DNA from: Margaritifera margaritifera
Lineage: Eukaryota; Mollusca; Bivalvia; Unionida; Margaritiferidae
Direction: 5' to 3'
DNA: 64,000 nt
Assembly (NCBI GenBank): GCA_029931535.1
Contig: JAQPZY010001405.1
Coordinates: forward strand, 682,001 to 746,000
The notes under the pieces were generated by a model. The model saw nothing but the letters and a program-made list of their open reading frames with translations, did no database searches and had not been told where the DNA came from. Positions 28,840-39,315 of this stretch are shown here, in pieces. The position numbers were made by a program, and so were the translations under genes. Positions within the stretch are counted from its first letter, which is position 1, and every line of letters starts with the position of its first letter.

Positions 28840-31197
28840 ATGATTGAACTTTCAAACTGCTGTAAAGATGGAAGAAGAAGAAAAAATCGATGCCCAAATA
28901 AAGGACATCCTCCTGAGTATAATTGGGATTATCTAGCCCGAGGAAGAACAGTGAGAGATAAAAGTCAAGATACTTGTTATATCTGCCAAGAGAAAGGTCA
29001 TTGGGCTCCAGAATGTCCACAACGACAACATCAAATCAGAGATAAAAGTGAAGATACTTGTTATATCTGTCAAGAGAAAGGACATTGGAAACACGCAATA
29101 GTAATCGCAATCCCGAAACCCGGAAAAAGCCGAGCAGACATGAACTCATACAGGCCGATATCCCTAACAAATAGTCTCTGTAAAATCATGGAGACCATGA
29201 TAAACAATAGGGTTAAATACCACCTAGAAAGCAAAGGACTGCTATCCCACAATCAAAGCGGCTTCCGTAATAAACGATCCACATGGGACCAGATAATGCG
29301 ACTGGAGTCCAGCATTAGACTCGCATTCAATGTCAAAAGAAAAAGGGACCGTAACCTAATCGCGATCTTTTTAGATCTTGAGAAGGCTTACGACCTAATG
29401 TGGACCAAAGGACTTATAGCTAAGTTGAATCACTACGGAATATCAGGCCGAACACACTCGTGGATAGCGGAGTTTCTCACAGGTCGAACCATCCAAACCA
29501 GGGTCGACGACAAATACTCGGAATGCCGTAATGTAGAAAATGGCACCGACCAGGGAAGCGTTCTGAGTCCGACCCTGTTTAACTTAATGATTAATGACCT
29601 TGAGAAATCAATCGACCCGTCCTGTTTGGACCTGTCTCAGTTCGCCGACGACAGCGGGATCTGGAAAGGGGGAAACCCCGACAGCGAAGCTGTGGTCGGA
29701 AAACTGCTGATGGGACTTGACAGGATAGGTAGATGGGCCGACAGGTGGGGTTTTAAGATGTCACCTGGTAAAACAGTAGGCGTAATGTTTTCCCCCAAAA
29801 CAAAATTCAGACAAAAATCCCCAAAATTATATTTAAATGGGGTCCTAATTAAATTTGAAACATGTGCTAAGTTCCTAGGCATGCTCTTTGATGAGCATCT
29901 GACCTGGGATAAACACATAGAAGAATTAGAGAGACGATGCGGACAGGACCTAAACCTCCTACGGAACATTAAAGGCTCCGATTGGGGGGCGGATCCCGCA
30001 ACCCTCATAACCCTATACAAAACATTAGTTAGGTCTAAACTAGACTATGGGTGCCAAGCATACATTTCGGCTTGCCCCAACAGTCTAAAAAAATTAGATG
30101 CGATCCAACGGAAAGCTCTAATTATATGCACTGGAGCTCTCCGAAACATTTCCGGGGAAGAGCTCAGTGTCCTAACAGGAGAACCCCCCCCCCTCAATCT
30201 GAGACGGGAGGAACTCCTACTGAGATATAATGCCAGGATCTCTGTTCACCCCGAAACGCATCTAACTCAAAAAGCCCTTAAAAAATGCGATAAACCATTC
30301 CGGCATAAATTACTAAATAACCTACCAGGAGGAAAAAGAATTCAAGAATTAAAAAAAGAATTAAACATGCAAAATATCCAGGTGGAAATCATTAAATATC
30401 CAGACAGCGCCCCCTGGACAAATAAGCCCCCCATAGTAAATTTAAACGCTTTAAAATATGGGAACAAAAACGAACAACCGAATGAAATGAGGGCAAAAAT
30501 TCTTGAAGAAATAGGGAATAAATACGAAGGTTACACCGCCATATATACTGACGGTTCAAAAACTCCCGACCCAGAACGCACTGCAGCGGCAGTGGTGATC
30601 CCCGGGGAGGGCATCACGCTGGGGGCGAGACTACCTGATCTCTGTTCTATCTATACAACGGAATTCTGGGCCATAAAACAAGCCATTGAATGGGCCCTCG
30701 AAACCAATCAAGCAAAAACAGTTATCATTAGCGACTCCCTTAGCGTGCTGCGCTCCCTGGAATCGGGAAATTCCACCAGTAGGGAGAACATACTTCGAGA
30801 AGTCAACCTTAAACTTAAAATGTTAGATCAAAAACACCAGACAGTGGAATTTATGTGGGTACCCTCTCATATTAACATACCTGGAAATGAGAGGGCAGAT
30901 AGAGAAGCCAAAAACAAACTTAATGAGGCCGCAATTCAAACCCTGGACTATAGCGTCCAGGAGATCTATAGTATCATCAGGAAAAAAATTAATCTAAAAT
31001 GGCAGTCGGAATGGGATAAATCAAACAAAGGGCGTAAACTCTATGAACTGCATAAGAAAATCAACAGAAAAATTGAATTTCCAACACTGGCAAATCCGCA
31101 CGACTACAAAATTATAAATAGAATAAAAGCGGATAAAACACTATTAGCAAACGGCTTTGGACAATATGTGTCGGGACTAAATACAGCAGGAAATTAA
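28840..31197 (+). CDS. Chimeric ORF: viral zinc-knuckle protein fused in frame to LINE reverse transcriptase-RNase H
   Basis: ATG 28840 begins a viral gene with a basic N terminus and two CCHC knuckles. The first is C-Y-I-C-Q-E-K-G-H-W-A-P-E-C. The second is cut after G-H-W, where LINE sequence begins (29086-29088 TGG is shared, so the join is at a microhomology). The LINE part carries RT motifs (I-F-L-D-L-E-K-A-Y-D, Q-G-S-V-L-S-P, F-A-D-D) and an RNase H domain (Y-T-D-G-S, T-T-E-F, I-S-D-S, N-E-R-A-D). The frame is open for 785 codons. It reads as an accidental fusion. Whether any protein is made is unknown, but the open frame suggests the LINE arrived late. Confidence 0.85.
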   Translation: MIELSNCCKDGRRRKNRCPNKGHPPEYNWDYLARGRTVRDKSQDTCYICQEKGHWAPECPQRQHQIRDKSEDTCYICQEKGHWKHAIVIAIPKPGKSRADMNSYRPISLTNSLCKIMETMINNRVKYHLESKGLLSHNQSGFRNKRSTWDQIMRLESSIRLAFNVKRKRDRNLIAIFLDLEKAYDLMWTKGLIAKLNHYGISGRTHSWIAEFLTGRTIQTRVDDKYSECRNVENGTDQGSVLSPTLFNLMINDLEKSIDPSCLDLSQFADDSGIWKGGNPDSEAVVGKLLMGLDRIGRWADRWGFKMSPGKTVGVMFSPKTKFRQKSPKLYLNGVLIKFETCAKFLGMLFDEHLTWDKHIEELERRCGQDLNLLRNIKGSDWGADPATLITLYKTLVRSKLDYGCQAYISACPNSLKKLDAIQRKALIICTGALRNISGEELSVLTGEPPPLNLRREELLLRYNARISVHPETHLTQKALKKCDKPFRHKLLNNLPGGKRIQELKKELNMQNIQVEIIKYPDSAPWTNKPPIVNLNALKYGNKNEQPNEMRAKILEEIGNKYEGYTAIYTDGSKTPDPERTAAAVVIPGEGITLGARLPDLCSIYTTEFWAIKQAIEWALETNQAKTVIISDSLSVLRSLESGNSTSRENILREVNLKLKMLDQKHQTVEFMWVPSHINIPGNERADREAKNKLNEAAIQTLDYSVQEIYSIIRKKINLKWQSEWDKSNKGRKLYELHKKINRKIEFPTLANPHDYKIINRIKADKTLLANGFGQYVSGLNTAGN

Positions 31198-31700
31198 CTG
31201 CCCACACTGCCCCACACCTGAAACCTTGGAACATGTTTTTAACATCTGCCATAAATACAGCAACGAAAGGAAAACATTCCAGGAAAAACAAGCAAAGCTT
31301 AAATCCCCAACTATATACCCGGATTTCCTTAAAGAAGGCGAAAAAAACAGGAATTCGGTATATACAAATATAGTGGGGTATATCTCAGAAATAGGAAAAA
31401 GGGGTAAAATATAAGAACGGGAAAAATAAACTAACCATAACCAATAAAGAATCCAACAGGACAATCGGAGTAAGGGAAAGCTTCAAACACATCAAAACCA
31501 ACTGACGTGACTGTAAACTTAAACGTAAATCAAGACAAAACCTCCGAATCCCATGGCAAAACACCAGCGGGAAGAGGCAAAGGGCAAATTCCCTCTTATA
31601 GGGAGTACATATAAGGAGCCAGACCTTCAACCCTAAAGGTGTATGATGGGAGACGGGGGTATGTCAAGCATTAAAAATAACTGACTTGACGGTTTTTCTA
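29086..31700 (+). mobile_element. 5'-truncated non-LTR retrotransposon (RT plus RNase H, I/Nimb/Jockey-like group)
   Basis: Starts inside the RT domain (W-K-H-A-I-V-I-A-I-P-K-P-G-K), so the endonuclease and 5' region are missing. RT is followed by a connector and an RNase H domain. A C-terminal C-P-H-C...H-V-F-N-I-C knuckle lies in another frame (31199-31414), which implies a frameshift near 31180. An A/T-rich tail follows, ending near 31740. RT with downstream RNase H places it among RNH-bearing LINE clades; the exact clade needs a tree. Target duplications were not found. Confidence 0.8.
31199..31414 (+). pseudogene. Frameshifted C-terminal end of the LINE ORF2
   Basis: In the frame beginning upstream of 31199 the sequence encodes C-P-H-C-P-T-P-E-T-L-E-H-V-F, the usual post-RNase-H cysteine motif. 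A charged helical tail ends at 31412-31414. Confidence 0.6.
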
Positions 31701-31740
31701 ACACAACATATTCAATAGGTAGATATATATATATATATTT

Positions 31741-32052
31741 ATTTTATTTTTTTTTCTTCCCTCTCTCGCCTTCCTCCATTTAACTTAGTTAACAACCAAT
31801 CTCTCTCACGAACGACTAACTAAACTAAACATCTTTTATAGGGGTTGGTCTCTGGTTTGATGCGAGTCTCTCGGTCATGCTTTTAAACAGGTGCTAGGAA
31901 CCATACTAGCAATCACCTGGGCGGAATCCCTGCGTATCCTCAGGTGCGAGTGATCGTAGGATTTTCTGCTAGCCAAAGCACTGGTGCCTGGTACCTTACG
32001 GGCATGCCAGGACTGAATCCTTGCTGGGGCCAGAAGACTAGCCCTCCATAAT

Positions 32053-32086
<34 letters not shown>

Positions 32087-32138
32087 TATATATACAGAAT
32101 GAAAACTTTACATTGCCATCCCCAAATATTAAGATAAT
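31741..32138. other. Composite insert debris with a long poly-T tract
   Basis: Holds A/T-rich sequence, a GC-richer block (31850-32045) with several short inverted repeats ('aggtgctaggaacc', 'ccaggactgaatcc') and a 37-nt T run (about 32047-32083) followed by TA repeats. The T run may be the reversed poly-A tail of a minus-strand retroposon. No gene is recognised. Confidence 0.45.
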
Positions 32139-32569
32139 AAGGTGATCATAAACCCTGATCATCAGGCCCGGCCGCACAAGGTGGCATTCAATTGGAACAA
32201 GATTACATAAATTAATTAACAAAAGAATGGTATATTAAACATAACAACTATAACCCAAAAATGTTTACATTATAAGGTGATCAGCAACCCCGATCATCAG
32301 ACCCAGCCGCACAAGGTGGCACCAAATTGGATAATCTAACCAAAGAATATAGATAGATATAAAAACCCCACGTAAATCAAATGCATAAGGTGGTTACAAG
32401 ATATAACCATCAGGCCCAAACTGCATAGCGCGGTTACCAAAAATCTGAAACGTTATTAATATTAAGTAGGATAACTAGAACGAAAATCAAAGACTAAGAG
32501 ATAAACCAAATAATCAATATAAGGTGGTTCTAAATCCCGGACCATCAGGCCCAGCTACACAAAGTGGCA
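32139..32569. repeat. Four spaced copies of a 48-bp hairpin-containing unit
   Basis: Units at about 32139-32186, 32274-32321, 32387-32438 and 32521-32569 share 'aaggtgatc(n9)gatcatcagg' then 'cccRgccgcacaaggtggca'. Each has a short GGTGATC/GATCATC-type stem. A weaker fifth copy lies near 33268-33310. Spacing is about 115-135 bp. They may be LINE 3'-UTR repeats or part of the viral right arm. Confidence 0.65.
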
Positions 32570-32805
32570 ACTGTTTAAAAAAAAATTTTTTTTCTCTCTC
32601 CCTATCTCTATTCACTAACCTACAAACACAGCCAAATGGTACAAACATAAGCTTCAAAATTGTTATATGTCAAAAATACTTTCGTCTTTTGGACAAATTA
32701 TCAAAATTACTAAATATTAAATAACCCTGGATCAGCCGGAGCCAACTGTGACGCAACGACGCAGCCAGCCGACCATTGCCGCCTTTTCCTCGCCCTGACA
32801 GTGTC

Positions 32806-33116
32806 AACACAACAAATAAGTAATCCTGTAAACATTGTGGTACTATTCCTATGAACAGGAAAATAATCAATCAAATCGTAGAATTTAAATACACGCACCC
32901 CTCCAGAACGCTCGTTCAATGAATCCCCATAGCGGGGAAACCATGTAGCGATGGAGCGGTGCGTAAATAGCGTCCATATACGCACCATTCCGTCTAGTGG
33001 GTTATAGCTCTGTAACCCACTGGACGATAATAATAAGTGTGCACAGCACACAGTTTAACCCGAATGGGCGAACACGACTAAAATCTAATTATCATCATCA
33101 TCAGTGACGCCATCAT
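32806..33116 (+). repeat. Hairpin-rich module R1 (promoter-like, first copy)
   Basis: Successive inverted repeats: TCCTGTA...ACAGGA (about 32823-32860), ACGCACC-CTCCA...TGGAG-GGTGCGT (about 32892-32975), GTCTAGTGGGTTA...TAACCCACTGGAC (about 32991-33026) and GTGTGCACAGCACAC (33035-33049). The block 'cgaatgggcgaacacgac' with 'atcatcatcatcagtgacgcc' ends it. The same order recurs at 34050-34506. Confidence 0.7.
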
Positions 33117-34049
33117 TCATTCCTCAGGTTCCAGCCGTCGACAGAGACACATCATTCCAACATACAGGGAGCAGCATGGCGGAGTTGTGATCAGGCCAGC
33201 GAGGCGATTATCATGGAAAGCCTGGGGAGGCGCCACCACCTATTCCATTGCTACCATGAGAGGCAAGCCATCCTGATCAATAACATCAGATCAGCCGCAC
33301 AAGGCGACAAAAAGAAGACAAAATGGGAGAGGCCAGCCATCAGGAAATGCGAGGAGTAGGGAGCCACCCAGCTACCAATAATCGATACCAGCAGGTGTAT
33401 TCCGGTCACTCCATTCACATGCTGTTACACCCAAATAATACAAAGGGACGGGCCAAGAGAGGGAAGCGGGATGTTTACTGCGACCTAATCTACGCCCTCC
33501 AAATTAACTACATGCAGCTGACGGAGAAGCGGGACTTCCCGGGGAATGCTGCAAAACGACGGCTGGAGTAGTCAACATTCCAGACTACCTACGAGGGAAA
33601 ACATAACAGCCCTTCTAAGGGCTATCATGCCTCGTTTGCCTGAATCAATGGGGTTTTCAATTTGGCTTTTTTCGAAAACCCCTTTCGATTATACTCTTTA
33701 AAAACTCTAATTAATTATCTGTGCGTGATACAAAAATGATATGAGTAACTTGTACTCGTTTATTGATATTATTTTTGGACAACATATGTACACTATGTAC
33801 GCTAAATTCAAAATTATTTGGATTGGATTAAACGAAATTTTGAAACTTGAAGTGTTGTCATAATTGAACAAGTGGCTTACACTTTATTGGTAATAGGGAC
33901 AGCCCGACTTAGTTCAACTGGGCAAAATTTGATCATGTATGTACGTTCCTGGCGTTTCGGCTTCCGCCACGCTTCGCGCTTTCGCTTGCTTAGTCCGTGC
34001 CGCCTTTTCCACTCCAGACTGATTAACTTGAAGCAATTCAATAACAAGT
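33117..34049. other. Spacer between hairpin modules, one small possible ORF
   Basis: Contains the plus-strand ORF 33323-33571 (listed separately), a small perfect stem AGCCCT-tcta-AGGGCT (about 33610), and A/T-rich sequence from 33660 to 33880 without coding signal. Confidence 0.5.
33323..33571 (+). CDS. Possible small protein, 82 aa
   Basis: Begins M-G-E-A-S-H-Q and ends with a helical, charged segment (Y-C-D-L-I-Y-A-L-Q-I-N-Y-M-Q-L). It lies downstream of module R1 as the 153-codon ORF lies downstream of R2, which is the main reason to list it. No family is recognised; it may be a remnant. Confidence 0.25.
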   Translation: MGEASHQEMRGVGSHPATNNRYQQVYSGHSIHMLLHPNNTKGRAKRGKRDVYCDLIYALQINYMQLTEKRDFPGNAAKRRLE

Positions 34050-34506
34050 GCGCTACAACGCGCACATATATACCTGTATACATTGTGGTTCTAGTCCTAT
34101 GTACAGGTATAAATGTACACACTCTCCAATAGCGCACATTCATTTAACCCCCTTAATTGTGGGGAACCATGCTGCGCTGGAGAGATGTACTCCGTACAGT
34201 GTCAGGTGTGTTGCGAACTGTCAACACACCTGACCAAATAAATAATTTACACATTCCTCCGGGATGTGTAAATGGTACTCATCCTCCAATAGCGCGCATT
34301 CGATTAACCCCCTTAATTGTGGGGAACCATGCTGCGCTGGAGGGGTGTACCTAAATAAGAGTCAGGTGGTTGCAATCTGTCAACACACCTGACCACTTAA
34401 TCCCCCTAAGCGTGCTTTGCACGCTGTGGGGGTATATCGTCGTACATGCCCGAATGGGCGAACACGACGGAAATTCAAATATCATCATCATCAGTGACGC
34501 CATTCA
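34050..34506 (+). promoter_or_regulatory. Hairpin-rich module R2 (promoter-like, second copy)
   Basis: Contains ATACCTGTA...TGTACAGGTAT (34071-34110), then two near-identical 62-nt nested stems CTCCAATAGCGC...CCCCC-ttaattgt-GGGG...TGCGCTGGAG (about 34121-34184 and 34282-34344). These are followed by GTCAGGTGTGTTG...CAACACACCTGAC (34200-34234), TTTACACAT...ATGTGTAAA (about 34246-34273), a degenerate second GTCAGGTG stem, and CCCCCTAAGCGTGC-ttt-GCACGCTGTGGGGG (about 34402-34433). The terminal block 'cgaatgggcgaacacgac...atcatcatcatcagtgacgcc' ends 19 nt before the ATG at 34525. Confidence 0.65.
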
Positions 34507-34524
34507 CACTTTCACTCTACAAGA

Positions 34525-34986
34525 ATGAACTCTGTTGAATTGTTACAAAAAGCTTGGGATAGAATGGTGGATGTCGAGTCCTTGATGGAAAGGTTGGAGT
34601 ATTGGTGGAGATATCCTGCCACCAAACCATACGTCACCAGCCAACTAGCGGCTCTCAAATCAGCAAGAAGGTTGGTGACTGATGTCTTGGTGGAGGAAAG
34701 ACAAAAAACTTCCTCAACCCCTTGCCGTGTGGGGTTCATCAAGAAGAGCCTGGATTTACTGGATGAGGTGGAGTACTTCCTGAACCGAGTTCAGGAAGAT
34801 TGTTATATTTATCCACCCGCCAGTAACGTCAGGCGCGAAGAGGTGAACCTTCACATGGTGAAGGTATTGTTAAAGAAAGTTTTAGAAAAGGAAGTGGCTC
34901 ACATTAAGATCTTGTGGGCTCTTGAACGCTCAAAGAAAGAACAGGCCAGGAAAGAAAAGGAATTCGAACGCATGAATTTAAATTAG
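34525..34986 (+). CDS. Right-arm helical protein, 153 aa; frame continues after TAG
   Basis: A plus-strand gene next to the right TIR. The sequence is almost entirely helical and charged, with several Trp (W-D-R-M-V-D, E-Y-W-W-R-Y) in the N-terminal third and a Lys/Glu-rich C terminus. No family is recognised. The frame ends at TAG 34984-34986, but the next codon is ATG and the same frame runs 43 more codons (H-P-D-W-L-P-D-S-P, K-K-K-R) to TAA at 35116-35118. The TAG may thus be another nonsense mutation in a gene of about 197 codons. A position opposite the poly-Q gene suggests an early accessory function. Confidence 0.55.
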   Translation: MNSVELLQKAWDRMVDVESLMERLEYWWRYPATKPYVTSQLAALKSARRLVTDVLVEERQKTSSTPCRVGFIKKSLDLLDEVEYFLNRVQEDCYIYPPASNVRREEVNLHMVKVLLKKVLEKEVAHIKILWALERSKKEQARKEKEFERMNLN

Positions 34987-35127
34987 ATGAAAATCCAAGA
35001 TAAATTCAGGCGGATGAAACATCCTGACTGGCTACCTGATTCACCAACACTTCCAACCAAGAAAAAAAGATCTCACACCACCTTCCTAAGCTTCTTTACC
35101 CAATGTTGGAGGAAATAATAATCTTCC

Positions 35128-35398
35128 TCCAATGGTCCTTTTTAGAACCACCCATTTTTCAAGAAAGATTAATTGTTCCAATGATTGCCTTTCCACTGCG
35201 TGTTTGGTGTATGTGTCTATTCTATCCCCTCTCATTCTATCCCCCAAGTACCCCTTCCACTGCCCCCACTGCCCCCAAGTGCCCCCACTGCCCCAAAGTG
35301 TCCCCAACTGACCCCAAGTGCCCCCAATGTTAAATTCCCGTTACTGCCCCGTAGTGCCAACAATGACGTCATGCCCTATTTACCCACCCTCTACTACT
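35128..35398. repeat. Right terminal inverted repeat
   Basis: About 271 bp, the reverse complement of 9598-9849, ending ...CCCTCTACTACT. It carries the CRE-like site (35364-35371) and a C-run tract (35241-35326) with about 18 more bases than the left copy, probably through slippage. Confidence 0.93.
35364..35371. promoter_or_regulatory. CRE/ATF-type site in right TIR
   Basis: TGACGTCA, the mirror copy of the left TIR site at 9625-9632. Confidence 0.55.
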
Positions 35399-35404
35399 GA
35401 TGTA
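35399..35404. repeat. Target-site duplication GATGTA, right copy
   Basis: Identical to 9592-9597. It directly follows the CTACTACT terminus. Confidence 0.93.
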
Positions 35405-36712
35405 GCATGCGATTAGCTTCTGAGATTTAGCACCGGATACAATTCATAATGCATCGGCTCCCGATATAAAGAAATACACTACTTTAAACCAAAGACATAT
35501 GTGTAATATATGTCTATGTTTCAACTTGCAGTATTTCAGGACATTTATGCTAATATATTTGTAGAACTTCTTAAGGCTGTCCTAATTTAAAACATTAGGA
35601 AATTCAAGATACAAATTGTAAACAACAATAACTATCCACAACAGTAACAATAGCAACAACAACAACAACCTTATTATATTCAGCATGTCTGCACATCTGG
35701 TATAACTTTTGAAGAAAGGTAAACCTTTCACAGAAATATAACAGCATTCATAAGTAGACTCTACTTCCGTTTTATACTGGAGACAAATTACACGAATCCT
35801 AAATGTTTTATAGCTTTTTCGGCTGTACAAAATGTCATCCTTACTAACATAAATATATAACGATGTTTATCTTAGCAAATCAGGACGAGAAATCCAAATA
35901 CCATTGTCCACAAATTATTTGTATGCTCTAAGACCATGTGATCGATAAACCTAACCCTTCTTTAGCTGAATTGTTCTTTGCAAACAATGGAATTAGGTGG
36001 GGTTTCCATTGTTACAACAAAAGTACAAATTACACTTACCCATGTTAATTAGCAAATGCACTTGCATCGCGATACGTGTGAGCAGAATTCACACAACCAG
36101 ATTAACCGATCGACTTTGCCCTGTTTTACTGCCACTGGCGAAAAAAGTAAACCAAGCAACAATACCTGGCAGATTACATCCACCGTCAACCCCACACGCA
36201 TTAGGAATGTAGAAACGCAGCGTCTTTCTCAGTGTAATCCAAAAGAGTTCCTCAGTATTAAGCAGTTTAATTGAGATGAATATATAAGTTGTACTTTTTG
36301 GAATTTAAGACATAAATTCAAGCTTTTGGGTGGACCTATGTATTCTCATATATTCTCGTTACAACTCTAAAGACCATAGATTTAGAAAACGTGTGTGTGT
36401 GTAATAATTATTTTGTGACACAGTATTGTTTGAACCACTTAGTAGTCATATATACTTACATACGCACGCGCGAGTGCGTGTGTAATATTTATTTTGTAAT
36501 ACGGTACTGATCGAACCAACTAGTAGCAGAAGAAAAACTGACCAAATGAATTTAGGGTATTTCTCAATCAGCAATCACATACTTTGCTCTTACTGCTGAA
36601 TACAATAAAATAAAATGAAGAAAATAATATAGCAACGGTGCCTGGCATATCTTAGCCCAAGGGGGGGGGGGGGGGGTGCGTGCTGGAGTGCCTACTAAGC
36701 CCAGTAGTTACT

Positions 36713-36794
<82 letters not shown>

Positions 36795-39307
36795 AAAGAC
36801 ATTATCTGTGAGACAGTACTGCACACAAATCGTCCTGGCGGGGCCGATAGATAGAAAGAAAGAAGAAAGATATATGAAAAGACAGACAGACAGATAAACA
36901 AACAGAGAGGGATAAAATGTACAGCCATGAACTAGATGTGTGTTTGTAAATCACGTATGCCCCCACTGCATACTTTTGCCAAAAAGGGTCAAGCCCAACA
37001 GGTTAAAAATATATATATACAAAATTTGAACAATTGTCATAATGGCTCTAAAATCTAACCAGGTCATCTACATGTGTCTAAAAATATGTATTTTCAATTT
37101 AATTTGTATATTTTGAGTGGTTTGGATAGGACGTTTTCCTATATCTAAAAAAGTTTAAGTCCAGAAACTTCGAAAAAACATTAAAAATGTAAATATCCCT
37201 AGAATGGCCCATAAATATAATAAGCTAAAATACATATGCAACAATTTAGTTTGCATAATGTTAGCAGCTTTGGCTTAATCCTGATAACAAAGTCTTGCTA
37301 AGAAAAAGTTTAAATACAGAAACTTCGAAAAGTCATTTAAAAAAAGTAAGCAAGATTCCCTCGAAGGGACTGATAGTAGTATAGTGTGACGATATGGCCT
37401 AAAAATGACACTTGGGGTACAAGGGAAATTAACATTCGGCGGCCATTTTGAAACGTGGCTCTATGACCTCTAACGAGAATTCCATGTTGAAAAGTCCATA
37501 GGTTGAACATTAATGTGGCTCTAAGACCTCAAGGGGAATAGAACACTGAGGCTTTAAAAATAACTTGAAAAGTGACACTATGGGTACAAGTGGAATGGTA
37601 ATGTTAAAAATGTCCATAGGTTTGAACATGCAACATATACTAACCAACACGCCGTTTGACTGACAAACACCCACTCATCTACTGACCAGCACCTACAAAC
37701 CTACAAAAAAACAAAACAATCAATTAAGCTGGCTGCCTGAAAAATGAAATGACAAAGATTTTTTTTTTTTTTTTTTAAATGAAATAATAAAGACACATAA
37801 AGTGCCTTGGCAAATATTTGTAAATTCAACTAAGCAAAAGAAGAACGTAATCGTGTGTGTGTGTGTGTGTGAAATATGAAAACCTGAAGAAATCTCCAGA
37901 AACTACATACTTGTTAATTTAAGACCTCGCTGGCGTTTTTTCTGTTTTCCTCTTTCGTTTTATATTCTTTTTTACGGCTACCTAATTTAAGCTGACATCT
38001 AGCCATGCTCCTCGCGGATGCTGGCCGATTCGGACCATAGTACGGGCTGGTTCAGACCACCATTAAGTTTTCTCTTATTGTAAATGCGACATTTACAATT
38101 ATTGAATATATGTTATTTCACGTCATTTAACAGGTACGCTGAGCAGTTCAAAATTACGTCAGATAATGGCGTAGTTCTGTATACAAATCAAATGAAATAA
38201 TGTAAGATTGTTTATCTTGCATTGAAAATTTAATAGTTAACTATTTTCAAAGCAGTTCATTCACCTTTGTGACAACTTGAAATAGTTAACTTTATTTCAT
38301 TGAGAAATAATATAATTACTAACAGTGATTTTTTTTTTTTTTTTTTAAACAGGACCCGTGCAGTAACGTTTGTTTCGTCCCTTTAGCCAGCATTCTTCGG
38401 AATATATTACGGCGTTATCCTTCGAAAGGGAGGTAACCCACTGTGAATAGTATGCTGCCTGGCATCTAACACAGGAAGTGTACGTGTAATTCCAGGTCGC
38501 ATGAACGCATTGGGTACAAATGTAGCCAATAAAAATTGGACACATCCGTTAATCCTTATTTATTGAAGCTACCGGCGAAAAGTATCGTCAAAGCGTTCAT
38601 TATAGGCTGAATTACCCGATTTCATTTGCCTACTGGAGTTTATGACAGGTATTGAATCCGTGGAGGTTTATTCAGGTAATTATATATTTATTTTCACTAG
38701 CAGTTTCAAAATTTTGTGTTTGCCTTCGACTAAACATATGTCACGTGGAGGACAACAGCTGATATTCCCTGCTTCACAAAACATCTCAAAATTTCTTCCT
38801 TGTCAATTTTGAATATTGTTCTTAATGCTTGACCGGTAACGATGCTTTTTCAAAAACATTCATTAGGTATTACAAATTATAATACATTCATAAAATCTTT
38901 AATTTTCCTTGGAGTATATTTCTCAGGATTTTTTTTGATTTCCTCAAGATTTCGTCAGTTTTAAGGATTTCTTCAATTTTCGTTTAAGAGAAGTTTCTCT
39001 GTGTTCACAATTGTGAAACTAAAAAGTGATTTTGAATCATTTCCACTATATCTATTGATATTAAGTATTGTAAACATGATAATGTTAATCTCACAATGAG
39101 GAAAATGTTAAGAATTTTAGTAGAACCATTGTCCTACAATGTAAGATGTCCACCCTGATATTTATGATGCTTAGGTGCAGTGTCTTACGTCCAAACAAAC
39201 GGTGTTGTGTAGCCTGTTCCCTGGTCAGAACTAAAGGCCACATTTTCAAGAATATCTCGCACCTGGCAGCCCATATTGACACTGTTGCACAGATTAAAGT
39301 CTAATTG
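35405..39307. other. Right host flank, non-coding
   Basis: AT-rich sequence with a G run (about 36661-36677), a long CT microsatellite, a GT microsatellite (about 37855-37871) and a T run near 38331-38347. I see no ORF with recognisable content. Confidence 0.65.
36713..36792. repeat. (CT)n microsatellite
   Basis: About 38 uninterrupted CT units after a short C run. Confidence 0.95.
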
Positions 39308-39315
39308 TGTTAGAC

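Larger units (their letters stand above)
9598..35398. mobile_element. Polinton/Maverick (endogenous adintovirus-like virus), 25.8 kb
   Basis: A complete insertion with inverted terminal repeats, 5'-AG/CT-3' ends and a 6-bp target duplication. It encodes the Polinton hallmark set: protein-primed family B DNA polymerase, rve integrase with chromodomain, adenovirus-type cysteine protease, FtsK/HerA-type packaging ATPase, double-jelly-roll major capsid and single-jelly-roll penton-type protein. Accessory genes include two BIR-domain proteins and a zinc-knuckle protein. Most core genes have a stop or frameshift, a DNA transposon sits at 21105-22880, and LINE-derived sequence starts at 29086. It is therefore an old, non-functional copy whose boundaries survive. 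The transposon and the LINE probably account for several kb of its present length. Confidence 0.96.

Noticed and set aside
33604..33628. Histone mRNA-type stem-loop (AGCCCT-tcta-AGGGCT)
   Set aside because: The 6-bp stem and 4-nt loop fit in size, but the loop sequence and downstream purine element are wrong and no histone gene is nearby.
34448..34506. Hammerhead ribozyme (CTGATGA on the minus strand)
   Set aside because: The ATC repeat produces CTGATGA by chance; the GAAA core and matching stems are not in place.
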